In this document: positions 24,968-34,729 of the stretch, one piece after another
How positions within the stretch are numbered: the first letter of the stretch is position 1
Layout of the letters: the number at the start of each line of letters is the position of its first letter
From: an uncultured Candidatus Melainabacteria bacterium
GTDB lineage: Bacteria > Cyanobacteriota > Vampirovibrionia > Gastranaerophilales > Gastranaerophilaceae
Length of the DNA stretch: 64,000 bases
Assembly: GCA_947525005.1 (NCBI GenBank)
Contig: CANNUY010000004.1
Location: 62,001 to 126,000, forward strand
Direction: 5' to 3'
Notes under the pieces: model-generated
What the model was told of the DNA's origin: nothing
The model's input: only the letters and a program-made list of their open reading frames with translations
The model's database searches: none
Translations under genes and position numbers: made by a program

Positions 24968-26069
24968 TTCTAATAATTTGTTCTATTTGTTTTGAAGCAG
25001 TACCATCACCATAAGGGTTTTGAACTTTTAATCTTGTTTCTGATTTTGGTTTTGACAAGATATCAGACGCCAAGTTTACGATTTTATCGTAATCTGCTCC
25101 TACAAGAACAGAAACACCAGCATCAACACCTTCTTTGCGTTCTGTTTCATATCTCATAACAAGAGTTGGACAAGCAAACGAAGGAGCTTCTTCTTGTATT
25201 CCACCACTATCTGTAAGGATTAATTTTGCATGCTTTTGCAAATAAACCAAATATGGATAATCCAATGGTGTTAATAATTTTATGTTATTATAACTTTCTA
25301 ATCTTTGATGAATTTTATCTTTTACATTTGGGTTTGGGTGAACAGGAATAACAAATGTATGGTCAGCAAATTTCTTAGCCAAAAACTCAATAGCATCAAT
25401 TATTCTATCGATTCTTTCACCATGATTTTCACGTCTATGTGCAGTAATCAAGACTAATTTATCATCAATAGTTATATTCTTATCCTCGAAGAATTTCTTT
25501 GAATTTTCAATCACTTCATCTGAAAGGCAGAAAAGTGCATCAATTACAGTGTTTCCAACAACATGTATTTTTGATTCAGCGATATCCTCTTTCAACAACG
25601 CTTTTTTATTCACCTCAGTTGGAGCGAAGTGTAATTCTGCAACACGGCTAGTCATCTGACGCATAACTTCTTCTGGGAATGGTTCATATATATCATAAGA
25701 TCTAAGCCCTGCTTCAACATGATATACAGGAGTTTTATGATAAAAACTAACCAAAGCTCCACAGAAAACTGTCATTGTGTCACCTTGTACAATAGTTGCA
25801 TCAATTTTATTTTTATTAAAAACTTCTTCTAATGAAGTTAAAATCTTTGTTTGGACACCTGCAAGTGATTGGTTTGCACGCATACAATCAAGATTGATAT
25901 CAGCTTTCAAACCAAAATATGCAAGAGTTTGATTAGATAATTCTTTTTGTTGTTCAGTATTACAAACGATTACGTTATAATCATTTGGATATTTGCGTAA
26001 TTCAATTATTACAGGAGCTAATTTAATTATTTCGGGTCTTGTCCCGAATACTACTAAAATATTCTTCAT
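24960..26069 (-). CDS. wecB: UDP-N-acetylglucosamine 2-epimerase (non-hydrolysing)
   Basis: 369 residues, converting UDP-GlcNAc to UDP-ManNAc for surface polysaccharides, including teichoic-acid linkage units. The family signature is complete: FGTRPEIIKLAPVI, VQGDTMTVFCGAL, HVEAGLRSYD, ITAHRRENHGERID, PLDYPYLVYLQKHAKLILTD, SGGIQEEAPSFACPTLVMR. Length is standard. UDP-ManNAc could feed the CDP-glycerol polymer made by the 2.3-6.9 kb operon, though they are 18 kb apart. Confidence 0.95.
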   Translation of the reverse strand: MKNILVVFGTRPEIIKLAPVIIELRKYPNDYNVIVCNTEQQKELSNQTLAYFGLKADINLDCMRANQSLAGVQTKILTSLEEVFNKNKIDATIVQGDTMTVFCGALVSFYHKTPVYHVEAGLRSYDIYEPFPEEVMRQMTSRVAELHFAPTEVNKKALLKEDIAESKIHVVGNTVIDALFCLSDEVIENSKKFFEDKNITIDDKLVLITAHRRENHGERIDRIIDAIEFLAKKFADHTFVIPVHPNPNVKDKIHQRLESYNNIKLLTPLDYPYLVYLQKHAKLILTDSGGIQEEAPSFACPTLVMRYETERKEGVDAGVSVLVGADYDKIVNLASDILSKPKSETRLKVQNPYGDGTASKQIEQIIRNV

Positions 26070-26104
26070 AATTTAATTATACGACAAAAAGAAATATTTA
26101 CATG

Positions 26105-28297
26105 TTAAATTTTTCTCATTTCAGTAATTTCTGGATTTAATAATCTTCTACCAACGCTACCAAAATTTATAGAACAAAGTTCTTTATCACCATAAGCAAT
26201 CATTTTTTCCACGACCCCTTCACCGAACTCATCGTGCATTACTTTATCACCTTGTTGAAATTTTACAGCGCTAACTCTGTCTTCATCAGGGATATCAGCA
26301 GAGTAGACAGGAACGGTAGGATTTTTAGAATTTTCCATCATATCCGTTGCAATTTGTTGTGGCTGTTGTTGTTGAACAGGTTGAGGAGCAGGAATTGGTT
26401 GTGGCGCAACCTGAGGCTGAGGCGCAGGTTGTGGCGCTGGTTGAGGTTGAGACGCTGATTGAGGTTGTGGCGCAACTTGTTCTTCCTCTGGTTTTGACAA
26501 TTCTTCAATCATATCCAAATCATCATCAGATAATTCTTCATCGTCTTCAATATCAGGAACTTCGTTTAATGCTTGTGTCAATTCTTCCTCACTTGCAGTT
26601 TGAGGTTCTTCTAACAACTCATCAGAAGCATATTCATCTTCATCGTCATCATCTTCTTCTTCAACTTCTTCATCTTCTTCAGAAACAGCCAATTCTTCTA
26701 AAATAGAATTATCGTTTTGAGATTGAACAGGTTCTTCAGCTAGAGGTTCAGATACTTGTTGAACATCTTCTACAGGAGTTTCTTCAACTGGCGCTTGAAC
26801 TGGTTCTTGAGGAACTTCTTCCATAACAACTTCATCAGCCATTTCTACAGGTTGTTCAACGATTGTTTCTTCTACAACAGGTTGAACATCAACAGGAGCT
26901 TCTGCTACTACAGAGTCTGTTTCAGTTTGTTCAACAGGTTGAGCAGGTTGAAGGTTTACACTTTCTGGAGTTATTGAGTTTACAAAATTTTCTACCATTG
27001 AATTGTCTACTTTTTCTACAGTTGGTTGAACAGTAGGTTGTACCGGAGTTTGTGGCACAACAGACTGATGTTGAACTGGTTGTGCAACTGATTGTGGAAC
27101 AATTTGAACTTCATCAGGTCTGAGTTGGTGAAGTTTTATAATCAATGGAACAAATTTTGTCATCTTTCCATAAGCAATACATTCATCTTCTGCCAATTTT
27201 TGTAAGAAAATATTATAACCACCAAAATCTCTTTGTTGTTTCAATGGTGTGAACATGAACATATTCTTAGATGTTTGTTTTAAAAGACTAGTATATTTGT
27301 AGTCATATCCACAAATAACTGTTGTGTGTACTTTTTCAGAGTTGTGTATTGTTGATAAAACTTCTTTATCAGAGTTTTCGTTAGACAATGGCAAGAACGC
27401 ATAAAATTCTTCTTGAGATTGTTCCAATAACGAATATACATACTTGATACATTCTCTTTGCATAGTTTCAGCGACATTTGAAATATCAACAACTATCGTA
27501 TTTTCAGACTGAATTTTTGAAACTAATGGTGCGAAATCAGAATCAGTTTCACCATAAATATTCAAATCACCGATTTGTTTAATTTTATTTTTCAATAAAA
27601 TTAATTGAATTAATTTTGTTCTATTAAACTCTGCATCAACAACTGATTTAAAACTATTGAACGGAATAAAAGGAACAGTTTTTGAATACTCTGATAATTC
27701 TTCAAAGATTGATTGAATTAAAGCTTTAGTATCAGGAGTTGTTTCTTCAAACCCATATTCATAAATATAATTGATTGCTGATGAATTTAATGGTAATTTA
27801 AAATCTTTACATACTGTTAATTTATTTGACTTAAACAAACCAACAGTATCAAATACAATAACTTTTTTACCGTTTAATTGTAATTGAATAGCTAAATTAT
27901 TTAAAAACACTTTTGTTGCAAAGAATTTTTCTGCACAAATTATTGGATTATCCTTCAAAATAGAGATATCAACTAAGAGTTTATTATTTTGTTGAGCAAG
28001 AACACCTAAGTTTAGTGGGTGAGTTTTTTCTAAAGAATTTAATAAGATAGAAGAATCAATAGGATTAATTTCTGCACGAAGTGAAGGAATAGAACCGTTA
28101 TAAGATGATATTTTTTCATCATTATACATAAAAAGAATTTTTGCGATTGCAACTTTTCCAACACGAGTTGCTTCTAGATGGAGTACTTGAGCTATATAAG
28201 AATTTTTAGAGTCTGTAACCCTCACGAATCCTGATAATACCAAATCTTCGTCATAAGAGAACTTCAACAAATTATTTTTTACTTCTATTAAACTCAT
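26105..28297 (-). CDS. Degenerate HerA-like ATPase with acidic/PQ-rich linker and PcrA-type Tudor tail
   Basis: 730 residues from ATG 28297 (AAGGA upstream), not from an earlier in-frame ATG. Residues 1-100 look like a HAS-barrel; about 100-390 follow a HerA/FtsK-like layout (GKKVIVFDTVGLF, NTIVVDISNV), but the place where Walker A should stand contains no GxGKS/T. About 400-670 is low complexity: VQP repeats, a strongly acidic patch (EEDEEVEEEDDDDEDEYASD) and a PQ-rich run. The last 50 residues (QGDKVMHDEFGEGVVEKMI) match the Tudor-like tail of PcrA/UvrD, which binds RNA polymerase. An extended -10 TGCTAAAAT lies upstream. HerA relation is tentative. Confidence 0.55.
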   Translation of the reverse strand: MSLIEVKNNLLKFSYDEDLVLSGFVRVTDSKNSYIAQVLHLEATRVGKVAIAKILFMYNDEKISSYNGSIPSLRAEINPIDSSILLNSLEKTHPLNLGVLAQQNNKLLVDISILKDNPIICAEKFFATKVFLNNLAIQLQLNGKKVIVFDTVGLFKSNKLTVCKDFKLPLNSSAINYIYEYGFEETTPDTKALIQSIFEELSEYSKTVPFIPFNSFKSVVDAEFNRTKLIQLILLKNKIKQIGDLNIYGETDSDFAPLVSKIQSENTIVVDISNVAETMQRECIKYVYSLLEQSQEEFYAFLPLSNENSDKEVLSTIHNSEKVHTTVICGYDYKYTSLLKQTSKNMFMFTPLKQQRDFGGYNIFLQKLAEDECIAYGKMTKFVPLIIKLHQLRPDEVQIVPQSVAQPVQHQSVVPQTPVQPTVQPTVEKVDNSMVENFVNSITPESVNLQPAQPVEQTETDSVVAEAPVDVQPVVEETIVEQPVEMADEVVMEEVPQEPVQAPVEETPVEDVQQVSEPLAEEPVQSQNDNSILEELAVSEEDEEVEEEDDDDEDEYASDELLEEPQTASEEELTQALNEVPDIEDDEELSDDDLDMIEELSKPEEEQVAPQPQSASQPQPAPQPAPQPQVAPQPIPAPQPVQQQQPQQIATDMMENSKNPTVPVYSADIPDEDRVSAVKFQQGDKVMHDEFGEGVVEKMIAYGDKELCSINFGSVGRRLLNPEITEMRKI

Positions 28298-28397
28298 AAT
28301 ATATATCCTTACTTCTTTATACTCTATCTTCCGTCTGTATTTTAGCATAAATTTCAACAGAGTTGTATACATCGTATAACGTATAAATTTATGTTTA

Positions 28398-28406
28398 TGT
28401 TATAAT
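28398..28406 (+). promoter_or_regulatory. Extended -10 promoter of the transglycosylase gene
   Basis: TG-T-TATAAT, 32 bases before the ATG at 28439. No -35 consensus is seen. A CGGGGAG sequence lies at 28414-28420. Confidence 0.55.
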
Positions 28407-28438
28407 TATTACTCGGGGAGTATTTTCACAAATCTATT

Positions 28439-30391
28439 ATGAAAAACAATTTTATCACAATATTATTAGTAATACTTATAAGTGTGTTTTGTGGACTATT
28501 TGTAAAAGCAAAACTCTTTGAAGGTTCAGATTTCAAGAACTATTCAAAAGGTTTGGAATTTTATAAATCACAAAACTACAAAGACTCATATCGTTATTTT
28601 TCAAAGATATCAATACTTTCTGATATAAAAGCGCCAGCTTTATTTAGACAAGCTAGATGTGCTTCAGAAATCGGTGATTATAGAGCAGCAAAAAGGAATT
28701 ATTCTAGACTATTAATATTGTTTCCAAATTCACCATTATATGTTGTTAGTGAATACAATTTAGCGATGCTCAAGTATGAATTAAACAATACATCTGCAAG
28801 AAAACATTTTGTTCATATAATAAAATATTACCCTGAAACAGACTATGCATTAGCATCTGAATACTATGTAGCAACTATTGATATGAACAACGCCCAAAAC
28901 ACACGTTGGTATTGGAAAAGAAAAGACTTAAAACAAAAATCCTTAAATCATTTTATTAGATATGTAAAACTTTCACCTGATGGAAGATTTGTACAAGGTT
29001 CTATAAACAAGATAAAAAAACTTGGAATAGTTATATCGGAAGACGATAATTTAGCATTAGCAGAATCATACTACAAACGAGGATTGTATAATGATGCTTG
29101 TCCTTATTTTGAAAACTCTGATTTAAAAAACAGTTGGGCTCAATTTGGGTTAAATGAATTTAAACGTGGAAATTTACCGTTTGCAAGAAGATTAACAGAA
29201 AAAGGTCTAAAGCATTTTTCTGAATATGTTGAAGTTGAGGATATTTACGACATAATAGATTGCTATTTGTCATATACTGATAACAAGTTAGATAGTGTAA
29301 ACAAACTTATTAGTTACGCACCTAATAATGTAGCAATTGATTATTTAATTTATTTGCAAGCAAAATATTCAAACCCACAGAATATGTATACTATATATGA
29401 AAAATTATTCACTGAATATCCTGAAAGCAAATTTTCAGCAGAAGCTTTGTATAAAACCTTCTTATATACCATTGATAAAGGAGATTACAAAAAATCCTTA
29501 TTGTTAGGACAAAAGCATTTAAGATACTTCAAGGATTCAGACACAGCGCCTGCTGTAATGTTTTGGATAGGCAAGATTTATGAGCGCAACAAAAATAGAC
29601 TAATGGCAAAAAAATATTATACAGAAGTTCAAAGCAAATATCCTGATAGTTATTATAGTTTTAGAGCATATAGCAGATTACATAAAAACAAACTAATGGG
29701 GAATAAAGATATCAAACAAAAGCCTGTAACATTCCCTTATGGCAAAACAACAGAACAATCAATGGCAACAAAACTTGTAGAACTTGGCGACTATGATTTT
29801 GTATCAGAACTATACAAAAACGATGATTTTGTACAAAGTTGGATTGAGTATAAAAAAGGAAACTTAGTACAGTCTGTAATCTTAGCACAAGAAGCTATTA
29901 AAAAGATGCGACCAAGACCAGACTTTGACGATGTTAGATGGAGATTGGCTTACCCATTGAATTATTATGAAACAATTATTAACTCAAAAGGGTTTGAGGA
30001 TTCATTAGTTATATTATCAATTTTAAGAGAAGAAAGTCATTTCAATACAGAGATAAGAAGCCCTGTTGGAGCAATAGGTTTAATGCAACTCATGCCGGCA
30101 ACTGCAAACGAGATAGCATCAAAACACTCTTTAAGCAACAATTTGTACGACCCTGTAACTAATATAAGATTAGGGTGTTTGCATTTTGAGGATATAAAAG
30201 ACACGCTTTATAACGAAAATATTTATGCAGTTTTAGCATATAACTGTGGACATAATTGTGTTTTGAACTGGTTACAGACTTTGAAATACAAAGATATAGA
30301 TGATTTTGTAGAAAAAGTTCCTTATTTAGAAACCCAGTCTTATGTTAAAAAGGTATTGAGAAGCTATTGGATTTATTCAAATATTTATTAA
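28439..30391 (+). CDS. Soluble lytic murein transglycosylase-like protein (TPR repeats plus SLT domain)
   Basis: 650 residues. An N-terminal membrane anchor or uncleaved signal (ITILLVILISVFCGLFV) is followed by about 450 residues of TPR-like helices (NYKDSYRYFSKISIL, AAKRNYSRLLILFPNSPLY), then an SLT domain at about 515-640 with catalytic Glu in SILREESHFN, GAIGLMQLMPATA and the AYNCG motif. This is the Slt70 layout: cleavage of the MurNAc-GlcNAc bond with 1,6-anhydro product in the periplasm. Full length compared with Slt70 (about 645). Confidence 0.9.
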   Translation: MKNNFITILLVILISVFCGLFVKAKLFEGSDFKNYSKGLEFYKSQNYKDSYRYFSKISILSDIKAPALFRQARCASEIGDYRAAKRNYSRLLILFPNSPLYVVSEYNLAMLKYELNNTSARKHFVHIIKYYPETDYALASEYYVATIDMNNAQNTRWYWKRKDLKQKSLNHFIRYVKLSPDGRFVQGSINKIKKLGIVISEDDNLALAESYYKRGLYNDACPYFENSDLKNSWAQFGLNEFKRGNLPFARRLTEKGLKHFSEYVEVEDIYDIIDCYLSYTDNKLDSVNKLISYAPNNVAIDYLIYLQAKYSNPQNMYTIYEKLFTEYPESKFSAEALYKTFLYTIDKGDYKKSLLLGQKHLRYFKDSDTAPAVMFWIGKIYERNKNRLMAKKYYTEVQSKYPDSYYSFRAYSRLHKNKLMGNKDIKQKPVTFPYGKTTEQSMATKLVELGDYDFVSELYKNDDFVQSWIEYKKGNLVQSVILAQEAIKKMRPRPDFDDVRWRLAYPLNYYETIINSKGFEDSLVILSILREESHFNTEIRSPVGAIGLMQLMPATANEIASKHSLSNNLYDPVTNIRLGCLHFEDIKDTLYNENIYAVLAYNCGHNCVLNWLQTLKYKDIDDFVEKVPYLETQSYVKKVLRSYWIYSNIY

Positions 30392-30406
30392 TTGAAGTGA
30401 TTAATA

Positions 30407-30736
30407 GTCATTGCGAGTCGTAAACAACGTGAGTGACGTGCTATACATGTTCAAGGGGATTCTTCGGTCGTTGCACTCCCTCTGAATGACAGTCTGGGTG
30501 CGTCATTCAGGCGGATTTTCGGTAGGGTGCTGGTCACGAAGTGACCCAACCCGTAAGGTTGAGCAAAACCACGCTTTTGCGAAATCCCGAATAATCCAAG
30601 ACAGCGTGCTACAAGTATTCTGTAACGCAAGCGTGGAATCTCTGTAAAGATGTTATAGAGACCCTGAAACAAGTTCAGGGTGACTAGGACTAAATAATAA
30701 CAGTCATTCCGAATTTATTTCGGAATCCCTGCGAAC
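30407..30736 (+). repeat. Longest copy of the dispersed GTCATT repeat family
   Basis: This occupies most of the 514-bp gap between the transglycosylase and groES. Modules in order: GTCATTGCGAGTCG, GGGGATTCTTCGGTCG, CTCTGAATGACAGTCTGGG, CGTGCTACAAGTATTCTG to GCAAGCGTGGAATCTCTG, the hairpin ACCCTGAA-ACAAG-TTCAGGGT (30661-30681), and GTCATTCCGAATTTATTTC with GGAATCCCTGCGAAC. It is the most complete copy and shows how the shorter copies relate. Some segments (GGTAGGGTGCTGGTCACG) are unique to it. Confidence 0.82.
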
Positions 30737-30785
30737 ATCTAATATCTAAACTTTTCTTTAATGACTTAATAACTCATTTATATAA

Positions 30786-30814
30786 TTGACATTCACAATT
30801 CTAAATCAAATAAT
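30786..30814 (+). promoter_or_regulatory. Possible groES-groEL promoter
   Basis: TTGACA (30786-30791), 17 bp, AATAAT (30809-30814), about 90 bases before groES. No CIRCE element (TTAGCACTC-N9-GAGTGCTAA) is present in the leader, so HrcA control is not supported here. Confidence 0.42.
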
Positions 30815-30905
30815 TAAGAAAACCTTAAGAATTACCATGTTTTTACATATTTGTTATAAAGTTATAGATGTAGGAATAATACAGTTATTTATAGGAGGAT
30901 TAAAA

Positions 30906-31193
30906 ATGAGTATTAAACCGTTAGCAGACAGAATTGTTATTAAAGTTATTGAAGATACAGAACAAACATCAGGTGGAATCTTTATTCCAGATAGTGCAAA
31001 AGAAAAACCTCAAAAAGGTGAAGTAGTTGCAGTTGGTGAAGGAAAAGTTGGCGACAATGGAGAAAGAGAACCAATGGACGTTAAAGTTGGTGATGTAATT
31101 CTTTATGCTAAATATGCTGGTACAGATATAAAAATGGATGGTGTTGAATACAAAATCTTGTCTATTAAAGATGCATTAGCTGTATTAGGTTAA
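30906..31193 (+). CDS. groS: Co-chaperonin GroES
   Basis: 95 residues from ATG 30906, with a very strong AGGAGG. A longer open frame from a TTG upstream is spurious. The Cpn10 signature is complete: SIKPLADRIVIKVIEDTEQT, the mobile loop GGIFIPDSAKEKPQKGEVV, VGDVILYAKYAGTDIKMDG. It caps the GroEL cage. Followed after 54 bp by groEL. Confidence 0.98.
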   Translation: MSIKPLADRIVIKVIEDTEQTSGGIFIPDSAKEKPQKGEVVAVGEGKVGDNGEREPMDVKVGDVILYAKYAGTDIKMDGVEYKILSIKDALAVLG

Positions 31194-31247
31194 TTAAGAA
31201 AATAAATTAGAAAATATTTTATATTTACTTTATAAGGAGAAAATAAA

Positions 31248-32900
31248 ATGGCAAAACGTATAGTATTTGAAGAAGAAGCTAGAAAAGCACTTCTTAGAGG
31301 TATAGATGCAGTTGCAGACGCAGTAAAAGTAACACTTGGACCAAAAGGTAGAAATGTTATTTTACAAAAAAAATTTGGTGTACCTCAAATCGTTAATGAT
31401 GGTGTAACTATTGCAAAAGAAATCGAATTGCAAGACGGACTTGAAAATTCAGGTGCACAATTATTAAAAGAAGTTTCATCAAAAACAAACGACGTAGCAG
31501 GTGACGGTACAACAACAGCATCTGTATTGGCTCAATCAATCGTTAGAGAAGGTTTGAAAAACTTGACAGCAGGTGCTAACCCAATGTCAATGAAACGTGG
31601 TATTGATAAAGCCGTTGAAATTGCAGTAGAAAAAATTAAATCAACTGCAAAATCAGTAGATACAAAAGAAGGTATTGCACAAGTTGCAACAATTTCTGCT
31701 GGTAACAATCCAGAAATTGGTAGCTTGATTGCAGAAGCTATGGCAAAAGTTGGTCACGATGGCGTTATTACTGTTGAAGAATCAAAATCTTTCGGCACAA
31801 ACCTAAAAGTTGTTGAAGGTATGCAATTCGACAAAGGTTATATCTCACCTTATTTTGTAACTGATGCTGAAAGAATGGAAGCAGTTCTTGAAGATGCTTA
31901 TGTACTTTGTGTAAACAAAAAAATCAACCTAATCTCTGATTTAGTACCTGTATTGGAACAAGTTGCTAGAGATGGTCGTTCATTACTATTGATTGCAGAA
32001 GATGTTGAAGGTGAAGCATTAGCAACATTAGTTGTTAACACAATGAGAAAAGTATTAAGAGCAGTTGCTGTTAAAGCTCCAGGATTTGGTGATAGAAGAA
32101 AAGCTATGCTTGAAGATATCGCTATCTTAACTGGTGGTGAAATGTTCACAGAAGAACTTGGTATCAAGTTAGAAAACATCACTACAGATATGATGGGTAA
32201 AGCAAAACGTGTAACAGTTACAAAAGACGAAACAACAATCGTTGTAGGCGATGAAACAAAAGCTAACGTAGCTGAAAGAATTGCTTTAATCAAGAAACAA
32301 ATCGCAGCATCTGATTCTGAATACGATAAAGAAAAACTTCACGAAAGAATGGCAAAATTGTCAGGTGGTGTTGCAGTTATCGAAGTAGGTGCAGCAACAG
32401 AAGTTGAACTAAAAGAAAGAAAATTAAGAATTGAAGATGCTTTAAACGCAACAAGAGCAGCAAACGAAGAAGGTATTGTTCCAGGTGGTGGAGTAATGTT
32501 AGTAAGAGTTCAACAAGAACTTGAAAACAAACTTGCAAGCATTAACTTTGACACTGATGATGAAAAGAGTGGTTACAAAATTTTGATGGCAGCATTAGAT
32601 ATGCCATTGAGAGCAATCGCTTATAACGCAGGTGCTAAATCAGATGTTGTTGTTGACAATGTAAGAAGTGGTAAAGATGCTTATGGTTATGATGCATTAT
32701 TATACAGATACGTTGATATGTTTGAAGCTGGAATTGTTGACCCTGCTAAGGTAACACGTTCAGCATTAGAAAATGCAGCATCTGTAGCATCAATGTTGTT
32801 AACAACTGAAGCAGCTGTTGTTGATATTCCAGAAGAAAAACCTGCTATGCCTGATATGTCATCTATGGCAGGCATGGGTGGTATGGGTGGTATGATGTAG
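31248..32900 (+). CDS. groL: Chaperonin GroEL
   Basis: 550 residues, full-length HSP60 ATP-dependent folding chamber. Motifs: VKVTLGPKGRNVILQKKFG, NDVAGDGTTTASVLAQSI, ISAGNNPEIG, the family signature AATEVELKERKLRIEDALNA, and a C-terminal GGM tail (MAGMGGMGGMM). The ATPase Asp lies in AGDGTTT. Operon with groES; a terminator follows. Confidence 0.99.
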   Translation: MAKRIVFEEEARKALLRGIDAVADAVKVTLGPKGRNVILQKKFGVPQIVNDGVTIAKEIELQDGLENSGAQLLKEVSSKTNDVAGDGTTTASVLAQSIVREGLKNLTAGANPMSMKRGIDKAVEIAVEKIKSTAKSVDTKEGIAQVATISAGNNPEIGSLIAEAMAKVGHDGVITVEESKSFGTNLKVVEGMQFDKGYISPYFVTDAERMEAVLEDAYVLCVNKKINLISDLVPVLEQVARDGRSLLLIAEDVEGEALATLVVNTMRKVLRAVAVKAPGFGDRRKAMLEDIAILTGGEMFTEELGIKLENITTDMMGKAKRVTVTKDETTIVVGDETKANVAERIALIKKQIAASDSEYDKEKLHERMAKLSGGVAVIEVGAATEVELKERKLRIEDALNATRAANEEGIVPGGGVMLVRVQQELENKLASINFDTDDEKSGYKILMAALDMPLRAIAYNAGAKSDVVVDNVRSGKDAYGYDALLYRYVDMFEAGIVDPAKVTRSALENAASVASMLLTTEAAVVDIPEEKPAMPDMSSMAGMGGMGGMM

Positions 32901-32942
32901 TCTTTGACTACAGATTAAACCTGTAAACCCTTATAGAAAATC

Positions 32943-32976
32943 AAATCAGAGAGCCATTTTGACTCTCTGATTTTCT
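32943..32976 (+). terminator. Rho-independent terminator of groES-groEL
   Basis: AAATCAGAGAG, a 9-base loop and CTCTCTGATTT, then TCT, 42 bases after the groEL stop. An 11-bp stem ending in a T-rich arm. Confidence 0.8.
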
Positions 32977-33100
32977 ATTATTTAAAAACTATATAGATAT
33001 TCTAGAAATATTACAAAATGTAAATATTTGTTAGACAGCTGAAATTTCAAGCTATATCATGGTTTTTATAAATTTAAGAGAGAAACATTGTGAGGTGGAT

Positions 33101-34717
33101 ATGCCTAGTTTTAATATTGATTTTCTAAAAAATTTATTCAAAGTTGGAATAACCAAATCTGAATTCATAAGCGCTTATACAGAAATGTGTAAAAATTCAG
33201 AAAATTCTAATGAATTAGATGGAGTTTCCATTTTTGATGCAGACAAAACAGAATCTATGGCCAGTGACTTATTTGATATGATAAATATTAATAAAGCAAA
33301 AGAAGGCAAGGAAGATTCATTAGATGTTGATGAAATAAGTCAATTTTCTAATCTTGATAAAACAGACGGTAAAGACAATATGACCGATTCTGATTTAAAA
33401 GTTTTATTAAATAATTACGAACAAAAAGTAGCTTCTGAAAATAAAATTGACACTCCAGAAAAAATGTATAAAACAGCTATGTCAAAAGAAGCTCCAAACG
33501 GTGATTCTGCAAATACTTATTTACAATCGTTAGAACATCAGATTTCTTCAATAGAGTCACTTGCAACAAGACGTCAAGAAAATTCTATCCAAATTATGAT
33601 GAATTATCATAACGAAATAAATCAGCTTGTTCAAAATGATAACAATGTGAGTGCTGATTTAAAAGCAAAATATGCTAAAGAAAATGAAAAACTAAACAAA
33701 CTAAATTCTGAACAATCAAATATTCAATCAAAAATTCAAAATACTCAATCTGAATTAGACAGTGCAAATGCTGATTCTGAAAATCTTCAAGACAATATTG
33801 AGTATGCTCAAAATAACCCAGATGATAAAACTGATTACACATCAGATTACAATAATGCTCAAAAAACTGTTGATAAACTTGGAAAAAGTTTGAATTCATT
33901 ACAAAGAAAATATTCAGCAAACATTAGACAAATTTCCACTGTAAGCCAAAATTTAAAATCATATCAACAAGAGATATCTGCACAAAGTAGTTCAATAAAG
34001 GCAAAAATAGAACAACTTAACCAAAAAATTGAGATGGAGCAAGCATCTTGTACAAAAGATGTTGAAAGATACAACCAAAACATAAGCGACTTAAAATCCG
34101 CTCAAACATATGCAATTAATCAAATCCAAGCAGAATCTGCAACAACAGCAGAATCTTATGGAAACGGTGATGACACGTATGTATTTGATGAAAGCAACTA
34201 TAGCAAAGAAGCAGTCAATGCAGTAGAACAACGATGGGCTTCAAAAGCAAAGAAATACGGACTCGACCATAAATTCTTTGCAAAAGTTGTAGCAATCTCA
34301 AAAGACTTAAAGTGCGACCCTAACGAATTGCTTGGGGTAATGAATTCTGAATGTGGATTAAACGCATCTGCTAGAAACTCAAATGGTGGTGCAACTGGTC
34401 TTATCCAATTTATGCCACGAACAGCAAAAATACTTGGAACTTCAACTGATAAATTATCAAAAATGAGTGCTTATGATCAACTTGATTATGTAGCAAAATT
34501 CTTTAAGATGAACAAAAAGACCTACAAAATGGGTGATGGACCAATGTCAGCAGGTGATTTATATTCACTAGTATTCTTACCTGGTAGAGCAAATAGAGAA
34601 GTTTTGACATCGTCTGGAGAATTGTATTATAGAGCCAATGCAGGTCTTGATATGAACGGCGATGGCAAGATTACAAAAGCTGACTTAAATAGACGTGTTC
34701 ACAAGTTTATGGCATAA
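33101..34717 (+). CDS. EF-hand/coiled-coil protein with C-terminal lytic transglycosylase domain
   Basis: 538 residues from ATG 33101 (GAGGTGG upstream); an earlier in-frame ATG at 33059 lacks a ribosome site. No signal peptide. The first 340 residues parallel the protein at 22992: GITKSEFISAYTEM, two EF-hand-like loops (KTDGKDNMTDSDL), then YLQSLEHQISSIESLATRRQ and a coiled coil ending SCTKDVERYNQNISDLKSAQ. The end is an SLT domain at about 385-500 with catalytic Glu in VMNSECGLNASA and GATGLIQFMPRTA. A perfect EF-hand loop (DMNGDGKITKADL) closes the protein. Peptidoglycan lytic transglycosylase, export route unknown. Confidence 0.82.
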   Translation: MPSFNIDFLKNLFKVGITKSEFISAYTEMCKNSENSNELDGVSIFDADKTESMASDLFDMININKAKEGKEDSLDVDEISQFSNLDKTDGKDNMTDSDLKVLLNNYEQKVASENKIDTPEKMYKTAMSKEAPNGDSANTYLQSLEHQISSIESLATRRQENSIQIMMNYHNEINQLVQNDNNVSADLKAKYAKENEKLNKLNSEQSNIQSKIQNTQSELDSANADSENLQDNIEYAQNNPDDKTDYTSDYNNAQKTVDKLGKSLNSLQRKYSANIRQISTVSQNLKSYQQEISAQSSSIKAKIEQLNQKIEMEQASCTKDVERYNQNISDLKSAQTYAINQIQAESATTAESYGNGDDTYVFDESNYSKEAVNAVEQRWASKAKKYGLDHKFFAKVVAISKDLKCDPNELLGVMNSECGLNASARNSNGGATGLIQFMPRTAKILGTSTDKLSKMSAYDQLDYVAKFFKMNKKTYKMGDGPMSAGDLYSLVFLPGRANREVLTSSGELYYRANAGLDMNGDGKITKADLNRRVHKFMA

Positions 34718-34729
34718 AAAATTTAATTC

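Noticed and set aside
26234..26706. Two + strand frames rich in Leu/Arg or Val/Gln
   Set aside because: Antisense of the PQ-rich low-complexity region of the HerA-like gene.
30786..30905. 5' extension of groES to a TTG
   Set aside because: GroES homology begins at ATG 30906, which has a strong AGGAGG.
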